Positions 8,041-16,855 are shown, counted from the first letter of the stretch. The stretch: DNA of 64,000 nucleotides from Shimia sp. R10_1 (GCF_017744095.1 NZ_JAGHQX010000010.1:1-64000), one strand, 5' to 3'. Notes: generated by a model from the sequence alone, not told the origin. Translations and numbers: made by a program.

Positions 8041-9138
8041 TTAGGTGTTGAACAGGAAGTGCATGACGTCACCGTCTTTCACTTCGTAGCCTTTGCCCTC
8101 TGCGCGCATTTTGCCAGCCTCTTTGGCACCGCTTTCACCCTCACAGGCGATGTAGTCGTCATAGGCGATGGTTTCCGCACGGATGAAACCTTTTTCAAAG
8201 TCGCCGTGGATCACGCCCGCGGCCTGTGGGGCCATGGTGCCTCTGCGGATGGTCCATGCACGGGCCTCTTTCGGGCCAACCGTGAAGTAGGTTTCCAGCT
8301 GCAACAACTCGTAGCCTGCGCGGATCAGACGGTCGAGGCCCGCCTCTTCCAGCCCCATTTCGCCGAGGAACATCTCTGCTTCTTCGTCTTCCAGCTGGCT
8401 GATCTCTTCTTCGATCTGCGCGGAAATGATCACATGGCTGTTGCCCTGTTTGGCGGCCATCTCTGCCACGGCGGCGGAATGGGCGTTGCCTTCTGCAGCT
8501 TCGCTTTCACCCACGTTGCAGACATACAGGATCGGCTTGGTGGTCAGAAGCTGCAGCATCTTCCAGGCTTTGGCATCTTCTTCATCGACCTCAACCACAC
8601 GGGCGGGCTGGCTGTTTTCCAGCACCTCCTGCGCCATCTGCAGCAGGCGATCCTGCTGCTGGGCCTCTTTGTCGTTGCCCTTGAGTTTGCGCACCAGATT
8701 GGCGCGGCGTTTCTCGATGCTTTCCAGATCGGCCAGCATCAGCTCGGTTTCGATGGTTTCGGCATCGGCCACCGGATCCACACGGCCATCCACGTGGGTC
8801 ACATCGCCGTCTTCAAAGCAGCGCAGCACATGGGCGATGGCATCGGTTTCGCGGATGTTGGCCAGAAACTGGTTGCCCAGACCTTCGCCTTGGGAGGCGC
8901 CTTTGACCAGACCGGCAATGTCCACAAAGGTCATGCGGGTCGGGATGATCTGCTTGGATTGCGCGATGGCCGCCAGCTTATCAAGGCGCGCGTCAGGCAC
9001 GCCCACTTCGCCCACATTGGGCTCGATGGTGCAGAACGGAAAGTTTGCCGCCTGCGCAGCTGCGGTTTTGGTCAGCGCATTAAAAAGCGTGGATTTGCCA
9101 ACATTCGGCAATCCGACGATGCCCATTTTGAAACCCAT
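8041..9138 (-). CDS. ychF: Ribosome-binding ATPase YchF (Obg family)
   Basis: Universally conserved P-loop protein of translation and stress response, 365 residues. G1/Walker A is GLPNVGKST (9-17), G3 is DIAGLVKGAS, and the G4 position reads NVGE (in YVCNVGESEA) rather than NKxD, the change that gives YchF its ATP preference. A coiled-coil insert at about 125-200 and a C-terminal TGS domain ending in MHFLFNT complete the family layout. It has its own terminator and an upstream gap of about 260 bp before pagL, so it is probably a single transcription unit. Confidence 0.96.
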   Translation of the reverse strand: MGFKMGIVGLPNVGKSTLFNALTKTAAAQAANFPFCTIEPNVGEVGVPDARLDKLAAIAQSKQIIPTRMTFVDIAGLVKGASQGEGLGNQFLANIRETDAIAHVLRCFEDGDVTHVDGRVDPVADAETIETELMLADLESIEKRRANLVRKLKGNDKEAQQQDRLLQMAQEVLENSQPARVVEVDEEDAKAWKMLQLLTTKPILYVCNVGESEAAEGNAHSAAVAEMAAKQGNSHVIISAQIEEEISQLEDEEAEMFLGEMGLEEAGLDRLIRAGYELLQLETYFTVGPKEARAWTIRRGTMAPQAAGVIHGDFEKGFIRAETIAYDDYIACEGESGAKEAGKMRAEGKGYEVKDGDVMHFLFNT

Positions 9139-9404
9139 GTCCGGTCTCCTGTCACTTGTTTGTGCTGCTCATAGGCAGAGTCCTGTCGCGACGCAAGCCA
9201 CGTGACGGGATCGCCCTGCGAAATAACGGGTTTTGGACCGCGTTTTTGCACCAAGGCCCCGAATGCGCCCCCTGATCACGACTTGGCTCACAGCTTTACA
9301 AGTGTTTGTGACATGGGCCGAGACAAATTGATATCTCGGAATAAGGGCTTAAGTGGTAGTCTGGGGAAGACAGGAGGCGATGCTTTTGACGGAAAGACAC
9401 GCAA

Positions 9405-9890
9405 ATGAAACTTCTGGTATCACTCGCAGCGAGTTTGCTGCTTGCAACACCCGTGGCCGCACAACAGCTCGTTGTTGGCCTCGGATATGCTGATTTCAAC
9501 GACAGAGAGGCCACAGACACCACCGAACTGAATGTCGAATATCACTTTGCCCCGTTTCACGAGGTTGGCAGATGGTCCTTCGCCGGCGCCACCGTTGTGA
9601 CCCTTGATGAGGAAGGCGATGCCTTTGTCGGGGCGGGGGTGTCTGGTGTGTATGATTTCAATCAGCACTGGTTTGCCGAGGTGAGCTTCATGCCCGGCGC
9701 CTATGTCGATGGCGACAGCCGCAATGATCTGGGCAACACGCTCGAATTTCGCAGCCTGCTTGCGGTTGGGCGACGTGTCTCAGAGGGCGCTGCCTTTTCG
9801 CTGGCGGTGCAGCATAAATCCAACGGCGGCCTTGGCGATCACAACCCCGGCGTGAACACCCTGAGCTTGCGGTATCACCACTTTTTCTGA
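9405..9890 (+). CDS. pagL: PagL-like lipid A 3-O-deacylase (acyloxyacyl hydrolase family)
   Basis: Likely outer-membrane enzyme that removes the 3-O acyl chain from lipid A. 161 residues with a signal peptide (MKLLVSLAASLLLATPVAAQ, cut after VAA). The mature part alternates hydrophobic and polar residues as in an eight-strand beta barrel, and the C-terminus ends in an aromatic (YHHFF). The family motif is near the end: AVQHKSNGGLGDHNPGVNTLSL, in which the H-x-S pair (HKS) matches the catalytic His and Ser of PagL. The partner acidic residue is not obvious where PagL has Glu. It lies between ychF and trpA with no functional link. Acyloxyacyl-hydrolase family is fairly sure; activity is inferred. 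Confidence 0.72.
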   Translation: MKLLVSLAASLLLATPVAAQQLVVGLGYADFNDREATDTTELNVEYHFAPFHEVGRWSFAGATVVTLDEEGDAFVGAGVSGVYDFNQHWFAEVSFMPGAYVDGDSRNDLGNTLEFRSLLAVGRRVSEGAAFSLAVQHKSNGGLGDHNPGVNTLSLRYHHFF

Positions 9891-9910
9891 GGCGACCTTG
9901 CGATGGCTCT

Positions 9911-9934
9911 TGCGTGGGATTGATTTCCCACGCA
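9911..9934 (+). other. Hairpin between pagL and trpA
   Basis: Nine-bp perfect arms tgcgtggga (9911-9919) and tcccacgca (9926-9934) with a 6-base loop, followed at once by a smaller accttc/gaaggt stem. No U-tract follows and no Trp-rich leader peptide is seen, so neither a terminator nor a classical trp attenuator is supported. Confidence 0.4.
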
Positions 9935-9976
9935 CCTTCCGGCACATGAAGGTGACCCAAAAACAAGGACCCGCCG

Positions 9977-10768
9977 ATGACTCGTATCGACGCCAAATTC
10001 GCAGAGCTGACCGCCGCAGGGAAAAAGGCCTTTGTGGCCTATGTGATGGCGGGAGATCCTGATTACGACAGCTCGCTTGAGATTGTGAAAGGGCTGCCTG
10101 AGGCGGGCGTGGACATCATTGAGCTGGGATTGCCCTTCACCGACCCGATGGCGGACGGGCCGACCATTCAGCTCGCCGGCCAGCGCGCGCTTGATAACGG
10201 CATGACATTGCAACGTACGCTCGATCTGGCGACGGAATTCCGCAAAACCGATGACACCACGCCCATTGTCATGATGGGTTATTACAACCCGATCTATTCA
10301 CGCGGTGTCGACACATTCTTGGCGGATGCCAAAGCCGCTGGCATCGACGGATTGATCGTGGTGGACCTGCCCCCGGAAGAAGACAGCGAGCTGTGCATTC
10401 CCGCGCAGGCGGCTGGCATGAACTTCATCCGTCTGGCCACACCGACAACCGACGACAAACGCCTGCCCAAAGTGCTGCAGAACACATCAGGCTTTGTCTA
10501 TTACGTTTCCATCACCGGGATCACTGGCGCGGCCGAAGCCGAAGCCACCGATGTGGGCCCGGAAGTGGCGCGTATCAAAGCCAGCACCGATCTGCCTGTG
10601 ATCGTGGGCTTTGGCATCAACACGCCTGAAAAGGCACAAAAGATTGCCTCGGTTGCGGATGGCGCTGTGGTTGGCTCTGCGATTGTGAGCCAAATCGGGG
10701 CGGGCAAGTCCACCGCCGAGGTGCTGGCCTTTGTAAAGTCGCTGGCGGACGGCGCACACCGCGCCTGA
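9977..10768 (+). CDS. trpA: Tryptophan synthase alpha subunit
   Basis: Cleaves indole-3-glycerol phosphate to indole, passed to TrpB. 263 residues, a TIM barrel of normal length. The catalytic pair is in place: Glu49 ([10 protein letters not shown]) and Asp60 (MADGPTIQ), at the same numbers as in the E. coli enzyme. Phosphate-binding segment [11 protein letters not shown] and VGSAIV are also present. No trpB, trpF or other trp gene is nearby, so trpA stands alone here. It is followed by a good terminator at 10809-10831. Confidence 0.96.
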   Translation: MTRIDAKFAELTAAGKKAFVAYVMAGDPDYDSSLEIVKGLPEAGVDIIELGLPFTDPMADGPTIQLAGQRALDNGMTLQRTLDLATEFRKTDDTTPIVMMGYYNPIYSRGVDTFLADAKAAGIDGLIVVDLPPEEDSELCIPAQAAGMNFIRLATPTTDDKRLPKVLQNTSGFVYYVSITGITGAAEAEATDVGPEVARIKASTDLPVIVGFGINTPEKAQKIASVADGAVVGSAIVSQIGAGKSTAEVLAFVKSLADGAHRA

Positions 10769-10808
10769 GCACTTAAGCCAGCCGACACAGGTACAGGACG
10801 GTATCAAC

Positions 10809-10831
10809 AGGGGCCATCTGGCCCCTTTTTT
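10809..10831 (+). terminator. Intrinsic terminator of trpA
   Basis: Arms aggggcca (10809-10816) and tggcccct (10819-10826) followed by a run of T on the plus strand. It sits 40 bp after the trpA stop and just before the 3' end of the convergent kinase gene. Confidence 0.88.
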
Positions 10832-10858
10832 ATTGCGCGCAAACGCCCAAATTGCGGC

Positions 10859-12238
10859 CTACTCCAGCGAACGCTGGCATTGGGCGAGCGCAGCCTGCAT
10901 CGCATTGACCAGCTTGTCGCGACTGATGGGCTTGGCCACATGGCCGGTCATGCCGCCATGCAGATAGCCTGCGACCTGATGCACCATGGCATTGGCGCTG
11001 ACCGCAACAATTGGAATGGGATCCAGCATTTTCTCATGCTCCAACGCACGGATCTGACGCGTGGCCTCCATGCCGTCCATCACCGGCATGTTGATGTCCA
11101 TCAATATCATATCATAGCCGCCTTGCTGCCACGCCTGCACCGCCTTTTCCCCATCACCGACAATCGTCAATGCCGGTGGCCCGGCTTTTTTCAGCATATG
11201 GCGCAACACAATCTGGTTGGTGCGATTGTCCTCTGCGGCCAGAATGCGCAAACCGGCAAAGCTGATACCTGCGTCCGCGGCCTGCGTTGGGGCGGGCTCC
11301 TCTTTCTCTGTCTCCGGCGCGTGTTTGACCAGCAGATTGGCCTGAAACTCCGCCCCCGCGCCTGACTCGCTGCGCAGCTTTATGGAGCCGCCCGTCAACT
11401 CACAGATATGGCGTGAGATCGCCAGGCCAAGCCCCGTGCCGCCATGCATACGGGTGACGCTGGCATTGGCCTGACTGAACCGTTGAAAAAGCTGCGGCTG
11501 CTGTGACTGCGGTATGCCATGCCCCGTATCTTTCACTTTCAAGACCAAAACCGGATCTCCGGCACAGGTCGATTTCATGTCGATATGAAGCGTAACAAAA
11601 CCCGTTTCGGTGAACTTGATTGCATTGGACAGCAGGTTACCCGCCACCTGCTTTAGTCGCGTCGGATCTGCGATGATGCGCGTATTGGCGGCATCTGACA
11701 AGCTGACGTTGAACGACAGCCCCTTTTCTTCGGCGCGCAGACGATAATGGTTAAACATCGCGTCCCTGAGATCAGACAGATCATAGGGGATCGCCTCAAA
11801 CTCCAGCTTGCCCGCCTCGATCTTGGAGATGTCGAGCACATCATTGATGAGCGCGAGCAAGAGCGTGCCGCTGTCGCGCAGGATATTCACGAGCTGCTCC
11901 TGCTCCGCAGACAAGCCGCTGTCCTGCAGCGCCTGCGCCATCCCCAATATGCCATTGAGTGGCGTGCGGATTTCATGGCTCATGGACGCCAGAAACACCG
12001 ATTTGGCCTCATTGGCGGATTCCGCAGCTGACCGGGCCTCTTCCAACTCCTGAGTGCGTTCTTTGACCGCCGTTTCCAATGTATCCAAAAGCTTCTGCAG
12101 GCGTTGATTGGCCTCGTAAAGCTCCCGACTTTTGGCCTCAAGCAGACCCTCCGCCTCTTGTCGCGCGCGCATTTGCCGATCGTAGCGTCGGCGCGACACC
12201 TCTGTCGTGGGCGTTGGAATGGTGTCTCCCAGAAACAT
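10859..12238 (-). CDS. Soluble hybrid histidine kinase, partner of H-NOX
   Basis: Two-component hybrid kinase of 459 residues with no membrane segment and no sensor domain of its own. Order: N-terminal coiled coil (about 20-80), HisKA dimerisation domain with MSHEIRTPLNG (His88), HATPase with N box (NLLSNAIKF, 201-209), DTGHGIP and GTGLGL, then a receiver domain (about 330-450) with Asp381 in LMDINMPVMDG. The start used is ATG 12238; it overlaps the H-NOX stop by one base (TGATG), so the sensor and kinase are coupled and probably bind each other. This matches H-NOX-associated kinases (HnoK/HahK type). No HPt or response regulator follows, so the phosphate acceptor is encoded elsewhere. Confidence 0.92.
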   Translation of the reverse strand: MFLGDTIPTPTTEVSRRRYDRQMRARQEAEGLLEAKSRELYEANQRLQKLLDTLETAVKERTQELEEARSAAESANEAKSVFLASMSHEIRTPLNGILGMAQALQDSGLSAEQEQLVNILRDSGTLLLALINDVLDISKIEAGKLEFEAIPYDLSDLRDAMFNHYRLRAEEKGLSFNVSLSDAANTRIIADPTRLKQVAGNLLSNAIKFTETGFVTLHIDMKSTCAGDPVLVLKVKDTGHGIPQSQQPQLFQRFSQANASVTRMHGGTGLGLAISRHICELTGGSIKLRSESGAGAEFQANLLVKHAPETEKEEPAPTQAADAGISFAGLRILAAEDNRTNQIVLRHMLKKAGPPALTIVGDGEKAVQAWQQGGYDMILMDINMPVMDGMEATRQIRALEHEKMLDPIPIVAVSANAMVHQVAGYLHGGMTGHVAKPISRDKLVNAMQAALAQCQRSLE

Positions 12239-12783
12239 CAAGCCGCTTTCTGAATGAGAAATTCAGCCGTATAGCGGCCGTTGGCCGTATAATCACGCAT
12301 GTCCAGATGCACGGCCTGATCAAAATGCGCCATGCAGGATTCAATCAAACCTTTGCAAAAATGGTGCAGCGGGCGTTCACTGTCATAGACCATCTTGAAA
12401 CGCCCATCTGGCAGACGCTCCGTGTCAAATCTGGGCAGCTCGACCTCTGGGTAGAGTTTGCGCACCTCTACGTGCACCTCGTCCTCGATGGATTCAAGCA
12501 TATGAAACCCGTCGGCTTTTCCCTCAAAAAACGCAGGATACCCATCGACAAATCGGTCAAACATCCAGTGACCGAATTGCACATGCAGCGCCTCGACCGG
12601 CAACCCGGTGCGCGCACCCACGGCCTCCACAATCGTCAGCAACTCTTTACAGGGATAATTGCCAACCGCACTGAATGCGCCATCTGTCTCCAGCACAGCC
12701 TCATCCAGAATCTCGTCCACAACCTCTTCGCCCAGAACGGCCTCCGCCATTCGGATCAACTCGACAAAAACAATGCCTTTCAT
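12238..12783 (-). CDS. hnoX: H-NOX heme nitric-oxide sensor
   Basis: Heme-binding NO sensor, 181 residues, full length for a stand-alone H-NOX. Start at ATG 12783 (MKGIVFVEL), the canonical opening. The proximal heme ligand is His104 (EDEVHVEVRKLYP; seven residues before Tyr111, as in other H-NOX proteins). The YxSxR heme-propionate clamp is Tyr133-Ser135-Arg137. There is no distal-pocket evidence for stable oxygen binding that I can judge from sequence alone. It is the first gene of a two-gene operon with the hybrid kinase, and divergent from lldD. In related bacteria such pairs control biofilm or quorum output in response to NO. Confidence 0.93.
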   Translation of the reverse strand: MKGIVFVELIRMAEAVLGEEVVDEILDEAVLETDGAFSAVGNYPCKELLTIVEAVGARTGLPVEALHVQFGHWMFDRFVDGYPAFFEGKADGFHMLESIEDEVHVEVRKLYPEVELPRFDTERLPDGRFKMVYDSERPLHHFCKGLIESCMAHFDQAVHLDMRDYTANGRYTAEFLIQKAA

Positions 12784-12926
12784 GCGGACCTCCGCGATAC
12801 CAAAACACTCAAAAACAAGAACAGAATGCGCACAAATGGTAAACAAAACCCTAATTCCACAAGGGTATTGCATCAACCATGCTCCATTGGTAAAGAACAT
12901 TTACCAATACGGAGATTTTTGAGCGT
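12784..12926. promoter_or_regulatory. Divergent hnoX/lldD control region
   Basis: The 143-bp region serves both directions. It is AT-rich against its surroundings. Besides the large inverted repeat at 12886-12908 it has a further half site tggtaaa at 12837-12843, closer to hnoX. Nothing resembling an FNR/Dnr or NsrR site was found. Confidence 0.55.
12886..12908. promoter_or_regulatory. Perfect inverted repeat, probable operator of lldD
   Basis: Arms attggtaaa (12886-12894) and tttaccaat (12900-12908) are exact complements across five bases, ending 18 bp before the lldD start. The TTGGT/ACCAA core recalls GntR-family (LldR/PdhR) operators, though the spacing is wider than theirs. No regulator gene is adjacent. 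Confidence 0.6.
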
Positions 12927-14093
12927 ATGACCGTGATCACCTGCATTGACGATCTGAAACGTCTTTATAAGCGCCGCGCGCCGCGCATGTTTTATGACTA
13001 TGCCGAAACCGGCAGCTGGACAGAGAAAACTTTTCAGGAAAACACCTCTGACTTTGCAGATATCTACCTGCGCCAGCGTGTGGCTGTGGACATGGCCGGG
13101 CGCTCAACTGCGAGCCAGATGATTGGCCAGGATGTGGCCATGCCTGTTGCGCTGGCACCTGTTGGCTTGACCGGCATGCAATGTGCGGATGGCGAGATCA
13201 AAGCCGCGCGTGCCGCAGAAAAATTTGGTGTGCCCTTCACCCTGTCCACCATGTCGATCAATTCGATCGAAGAGGTGGCCGAAGCCACCACCAAACCTTT
13301 TTGGTTTCAGCTTTACACCATGACAGACGAGGATTTTGTGTCCCGGCTGATCCAGCGGGCAAAAGATGCAAAATGCTCCGCTCTGGTGATCACGCTTGAT
13401 CTGCAGATCCTTGGTCAGCGGCACAAAGACCTCAAGAACGGCCTGTCCGCGCCACCCAAACTGACCCCATCCACAATTGCCAATCTGGCGACCAAATGGC
13501 GCTGGGGCATTGAGATGCTGGGCGCAAAGCGGCGCAACTTCGGCAATATCGTCGGCCATGTGCAAGGCGTGACAGACACAGCCGATCTGGGCGCATGGAC
13601 TGCGCAGAGTTTTGACCCGTCTTTGGATTGGGACAAGATCGCCAAGATCAAAGAGCAATGGGGCGGCCCGGTGATCCTGAAGGGAATTCTGGATGCTGAG
13701 GATGCCAAGATGGCGCTGAAAGTGGGGGCAGATGCGATTGTTGTGTCCAACCACGGTGGCCGCCAGCTGGATGGCGCCCTCAGCGCGATCCGCGCTTTGC
13801 CTTCCATCATGGAAGCGGTTGGCGATCAGGTCGAAGTGCATCTGGACAGCGGCATCCGCTCTGGACAGGACGTGCTGAAGGCGCTGGCACTGGGGGCCAA
13901 GGGCACCTACATCGGGCGGGCCTTTGTCTACGGGCTTGGCGCGATGGGCGAAGCGGGCGTGACCAAGGCGCTGGAAGTGATCCACAAAGAGCTGGATGTG
14001 TCCATGGCGCTTTGCGGTCGTCGCAATGTGACAGAGCTGGACCGCGACATCCTGCTGGTCCCAGAAAACTTCGAAGGCCGCTGGCAGGCCTGA
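12927..14093 (+). CDS. lldD: FMN-dependent L-lactate dehydrogenase
   Basis: Membrane-associated alpha-hydroxy-acid dehydrogenase that oxidises L-lactate to pyruvate. 388 residues, as in LldD. FMN/substrate motifs are clear: PVALAPVGLTGMQ near 70, FQLYTMTD, and the catalytic SNHGGRQLDGA with His and Arg, followed by DSGIRSGQDVLKAL. The N-terminus (CIDDLKRLYKRRAPRMFYDY) is the family's standard opening. It is divergent from the H-NOX pair, with a strong inverted repeat just before its start. Other alpha-hydroxy-acid oxidases of the family cannot be excluded, but length and N-terminus favour LldD. Confidence 0.92.
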   Translation: MTVITCIDDLKRLYKRRAPRMFYDYAETGSWTEKTFQENTSDFADIYLRQRVAVDMAGRSTASQMIGQDVAMPVALAPVGLTGMQCADGEIKAARAAEKFGVPFTLSTMSINSIEEVAEATTKPFWFQLYTMTDEDFVSRLIQRAKDAKCSALVITLDLQILGQRHKDLKNGLSAPPKLTPSTIANLATKWRWGIEMLGAKRRNFGNIVGHVQGVTDTADLGAWTAQSFDPSLDWDKIAKIKEQWGGPVILKGILDAEDAKMALKVGADAIVVSNHGGRQLDGALSAIRALPSIMEAVGDQVEVHLDSGIRSGQDVLKALALGAKGTYIGRAFVYGLGAMGEAGVTKALEVIHKELDVSMALCGRRNVTELDRDILLVPENFEGRWQA

Positions 14094-14126
14094 TCAACTG
14101 GCCTGATCAATCGCTTTGACATTCTA

Positions 14127-14157
14127 CTGCCCGGCACGCAATAAACGGGCCGGGCAG
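14127..14157 (+). other. Hairpin between lldD and the sulfotransferase-like gene
   Basis: Nine-bp arms ctgcccggc (14127-14135) and gccgggcag (14149-14157). The stem ends directly before the purine-rich ribosome site of the next gene and no U-tract follows. It may weaken read-through or translation of the downstream gene. Confidence 0.4.
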
Positions 14158-14172
14158 AAGGAAGTGGAAGGC

Positions 14173-14799
14173 ATGCAGGTCTTTTTCAAACAAAATCTGG
14201 CGTTTTTGTCTGTTCCGAAGACCGGCTCCACGGCGTATGAAACCACGCTGCGCCCCTATGCCGATGTTGTGTTCACCAAAAGCGTGAAACACATGACCAT
14301 CGGCAAGTATCACGCAAAACTTGCGCCGTTTCTGGCGGAAACCTACGGGATGTATCCCGAGCGGGTGGCGGTGATCCGAGATCCGATTGACCACGCGCGC
14401 AGCTGGTACAAATACCGCAGCCCGGAACGCATGGGTGTGGACAACCCAGCCTGCCATGGCGGCATCAGCTTTGACGCTTTTGTCATGGATGCGATCAGCA
14501 AGACCCCAAGCCCATCTGCCGGCATCGGCTCTCAGGCGTCTTTCCTGTCGCTCACACCGGGCATTGTGCCCGTCCATCACCTGTTTGCCTATGATCAGCC
14601 GGAGCTGTTGCTGGCGTTTCTGACGGCCCGTTTTGGCGAGCCGATCCTGCCCAAGCGCAAAAATGTGTCGCCAGATGTGGCGGCGCCGATCTCGGACGAG
14701 GTGGCCGCGGCAATGCGTGCCGCGCGCCCGCATGACTTTGCGCTTTATGAGCGGGTCAAAGCGGCGGGTGGCGTGTTGCGTGATTTTCGGGACGCATAA
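14173..14799 (+). CDS. Sulfotransferase-family protein
   Basis: Putative PAPS-dependent sulfotransferase, 208 residues. The 5'-phosphosulfate loop is at the start (SVPKTGSTAYETTL, residues 13-26) and the 3'-phosphate site is VIRDPIDHARSWYKY, both in the normal order for the family. Start taken at ATG 14173 (MQVFFKQNLAFL), which has GGAAG sites just upstream; an upstream in-frame ATG at 14116 lies inside the lldD trailer hairpin region. No sulfate activation or capsule gene is adjacent, so the acceptor is unknown. Such small proteins are frequent in Rhodobacterales. Confidence 0.72.
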   Translation: MQVFFKQNLAFLSVPKTGSTAYETTLRPYADVVFTKSVKHMTIGKYHAKLAPFLAETYGMYPERVAVIRDPIDHARSWYKYRSPERMGVDNPACHGGISFDAFVMDAISKTPSPSAGIGSQASFLSLTPGIVPVHHLFAYDQPELLLAFLTARFGEPILPKRKNVSPDVAAPISDEVAAAMRAARPHDFALYERVKAAGGVLRDFRDA

Positions 14800-14810
14800 C
14801 GGCGAATCCC

Positions 14811-14839
14811 CTTTGCTTTCTTGCAAAACCGCGCTATAG
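14811..14839 (+). promoter_or_regulatory. Probable promoter of rplY
   Basis: A TTTGCT-like -35 (14812-14817) and CTATAG -10 (14834-14839) are 16 bases apart, about 65 bp before the rplY start. This resembles sigma-70 promoters of alphaproteobacterial ribosomal genes. Confidence 0.4.
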
Positions 14840-14902
14840 GCGCGGCTTCACGTGGGGTTACAGCCTTGGAGGAACCCCACCCTAATCTATGGAGAATTCA
14901 AT

Positions 14903-15535
14903 ATGGCTGGTCAGATTCCTGATCTTCACGCCGAAGTACGCACGGGGACAGGCAAGGGCGCCGCTCGTCAAGCGCGTCGCGACGGTTTTGTTCCTGGTGT
15001 TGTTTACGGCGGCGAAGGTGAACCTTTCGCAATCCAGATTCCTTTCAACGTTCTGTTCAAGAAACTGAAAGAAGGCCGCTTCCTGTCCACACTCTTCAAC
15101 CTGAAAGTTGAAGGCCAGGAAGACGTGCGCGTGATCTGCCGCGGCGTTCAGCGTGACACCGTGAAAGACCTTCCGACCCACATCGACCTGCTGCGTCTGC
15201 GTCGTACGTCCAAAATCAACCTGTTCATTCACGTTGACTTTGAAAACGAAGAAGCGGCTCCGGGTATCAAAAAAGGCGGCGTTCTGACCGTTGTGCGCCC
15301 TGAAGTCGAGCTGAACGTGACCGCAGGTGACATTCCTGAGCGTCTGGTTGTTGACCTGACCGGCAAAGACATCGGCGACGTGATCACCATCAGCCAGATC
15401 GACCTGCCAGCTGGTGCGAAGCCAACCATCGACCGTGACTTCGTGATCGCCAACCTGTCCGCACCTTCTGGCCTGCGTTCCGCAGACAACGAAGATGAAG
15501 GCGAAGGCGAAGGCGAAGAAGCCGCAGAAGAGTAA
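14903..15535 (+). CDS. rplY: 50S ribosomal protein L25 / general stress protein Ctc
   Basis: Binds 5S rRNA in the large subunit. 210 residues, the long Ctc form with an N-terminal L25 domain (1-95; [23 protein letters not shown]) and a C-terminal TL5-like beta domain. The tail is a low-complexity Glu/Gly run ([14 protein letters not shown]). Start ATG 14903 has GGAG ten bases upstream; an earlier in-frame ATG at 14852 would add 17 unrelated residues. In many relatives pth follows; here the gene is followed by its own terminator instead. Confidence 0.95.
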   Translation: MAGQIPDLHAEVRTGTGKGAARQARRDGFVPGVVYGGEGEPFAIQIPFNVLFKKLKEGRFLSTLFNLKVEGQEDVRVICRGVQRDTVKDLPTHIDLLRLRRTSKINLFIHVDFENEEAAPGIKKGGVLTVVRPEVELNVTAGDIPERLVVDLTGKDIGDVITISQIDLPAGAKPTIDRDFVIANLSAPSGLRSADNEDEGEGEGEEAAEE

Positions 15536-15565
15536 ACACATCCCCGCAACAGCGGTTTGTGTGAA

Positions 15566-15596
15566 CGCGGTGCCTCCGGGCGCCGCGTTTTTTTTT
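15566..15596 (+). terminator. Intrinsic terminator of rplY
   Basis: Arms cgcggtgcc (15566-15574) and ggcgccgcg (15579-15587) with one G-U pair, then nine T residues at 15588-15596. Confidence 0.9.
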
Positions 15597-15775
15597 GCGC
15601 CTGAGTACGATCTACGCGCTGCGCAGCACACCTCTCCCTGAATAGTAACACGCTGTTAACATCAATCTTAAGGAGATGTACTCCCTTCACATTCTCTTAA
15701 GTGATTTTGATCACCGTGCGCCCTATCAGCCGTGTCCCGAGCTTGGCCATGGCCGTTTCTTACTTGGAGTACTTT

Positions 15776-16855
15776 ATGAAATATACGTTGATCGGCTGCA
15801 TGCTCGCAGCGACCGCAAGCATGGCGCAAGCAACTGAAACCCTGAACATCCTGACCTGGGAAGGCTATGTTGGGGATCATGAAATTGCGGCGGTGAACGC
15901 CCTTTTGCAAGAAAATGGATATGACGTGGACGTGCGTCTTGTGGACAGCTGGGCGGAAGGGCCGCAGCAGATGTTTGACATGTTGCGCACGGGTGATGTG
16001 GACATCTCATTCCTGACGCTGAACTACATCAATATGGAAGGCAACCCTTCCGCCAATATGCTCCAGCCTATCAATGTAAACTCACCGCGCCTTGAGAATT
16101 ACAAGCACCTCTCCCCAGCCCTGACCGACATCCCAATGGGCATGAAGGGCGATCAGCATCTGTATATCCCTTGGGGTGGCGGAGCCTATGGTCTGTGGGC
16201 CAATTTAGACACTGTAGAAGAGATGCCAGCATCTGTGAGCGACCTCCTGAAGCCGGAATGGAAGGGCCGCGTGTCGCTAACAGAAGGCCAAGTTCACCCC
16301 AATATCGCCCTTGCGTCTATGGCCAATGGTCATGCCCCGTTTGAGGTGAACGATGCCTCGAAGGATCGTGCAGCCCTTGGCAAACTCGTGGCCGCCGATG
16401 GCGCGCTGCAAGACACAGTGAACACGCTTTACAGCCAAGTGGGCCATTTCTGGACAACCAGCCCGCCCTTTACTGGCGAATATGATCTTGTCGCCTCATA
16501 CGGGGTCGGGGCGTCCGCCGCGATTGCCGCCGGTGGCAACTGGGGCCTCGTCGCGTTTGAAGAAGGCAATACCGTCTGGCTCGACACCATCAATTTCGCC
16601 AAGCATCTTGAAGGCAAGAAGCTGGAAGCAGCCGAAATCTTTGCCAACTACTTCATCGGCAAAGACGTGCAGACCCGTGTGGTAGAAGAGCTTGGTATGG
16701 TTGCCGCCACTTCGCTGGTGGAACGCAATCCATTGATCGACGAAAATCCCGCGTTTTTTGAAGAAAGCATGTTCTGGCCACCCTACACCCGGGCGGCAGG
16801 CAACGCGATTGAGTTGATGTCCAAACGCGCCATGGGTGCAGGCGCAACCAACTAA
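15776..16855 (+). CDS. Orphan polyamine-type ABC substrate-binding protein
   Basis: Periplasmic binding protein of the PotD/PotF type, 359 residues. Signal peptide MKYTLIGCMLAATASMAQA precedes LNILTWEGYVGDHEI, the typical PotD opening (W-E/S-x-Y). Later PWGGGAYGLWANLD, VSDLLKPEWKGRV and FANYFIG are in family positions. Start ATG 15776 has TTGGAG upstream; the 25 codons before it have no start context. No permease or ATPase gene is adjacent, so it must work with a transporter elsewhere or act alone. Spermidine or putrescine is a family expectation, not shown. A terminator follows. Confidence 0.8.
   Translation: MKYTLIGCMLAATASMAQATETLNILTWEGYVGDHEIAAVNALLQENGYDVDVRLVDSWAEGPQQMFDMLRTGDVDISFLTLNYINMEGNPSANMLQPINVNSPRLENYKHLSPALTDIPMGMKGDQHLYIPWGGGAYGLWANLDTVEEMPASVSDLLKPEWKGRVSLTEGQVHPNIALASMANGHAPFEVNDASKDRAALGKLVAADGALQDTVNTLYSQVGHFWTTSPPFTGEYDLVASYGVGASAAIAAGGNWGLVAFEEGNTVWLDTINFAKHLEGKKLEAAEIFANYFIGKDVQTRVVEELGMVAATSLVERNPLIDENPAFFEESMFWPPYTRAAGNAIELMSKRAMGAGATN

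Noticed and set aside
9901-9976. Tryptophan attenuator before trpA
   Set aside because: Hairpins are present, but no leader peptide with Trp codons and no U-tract.
15650-15710. CtrA-like TTAA...TTAA and partial inverted repeat before the orphan binding protein
   Set aside because: Spacing between the TTAA words is 8, not 7, and the arms match poorly.
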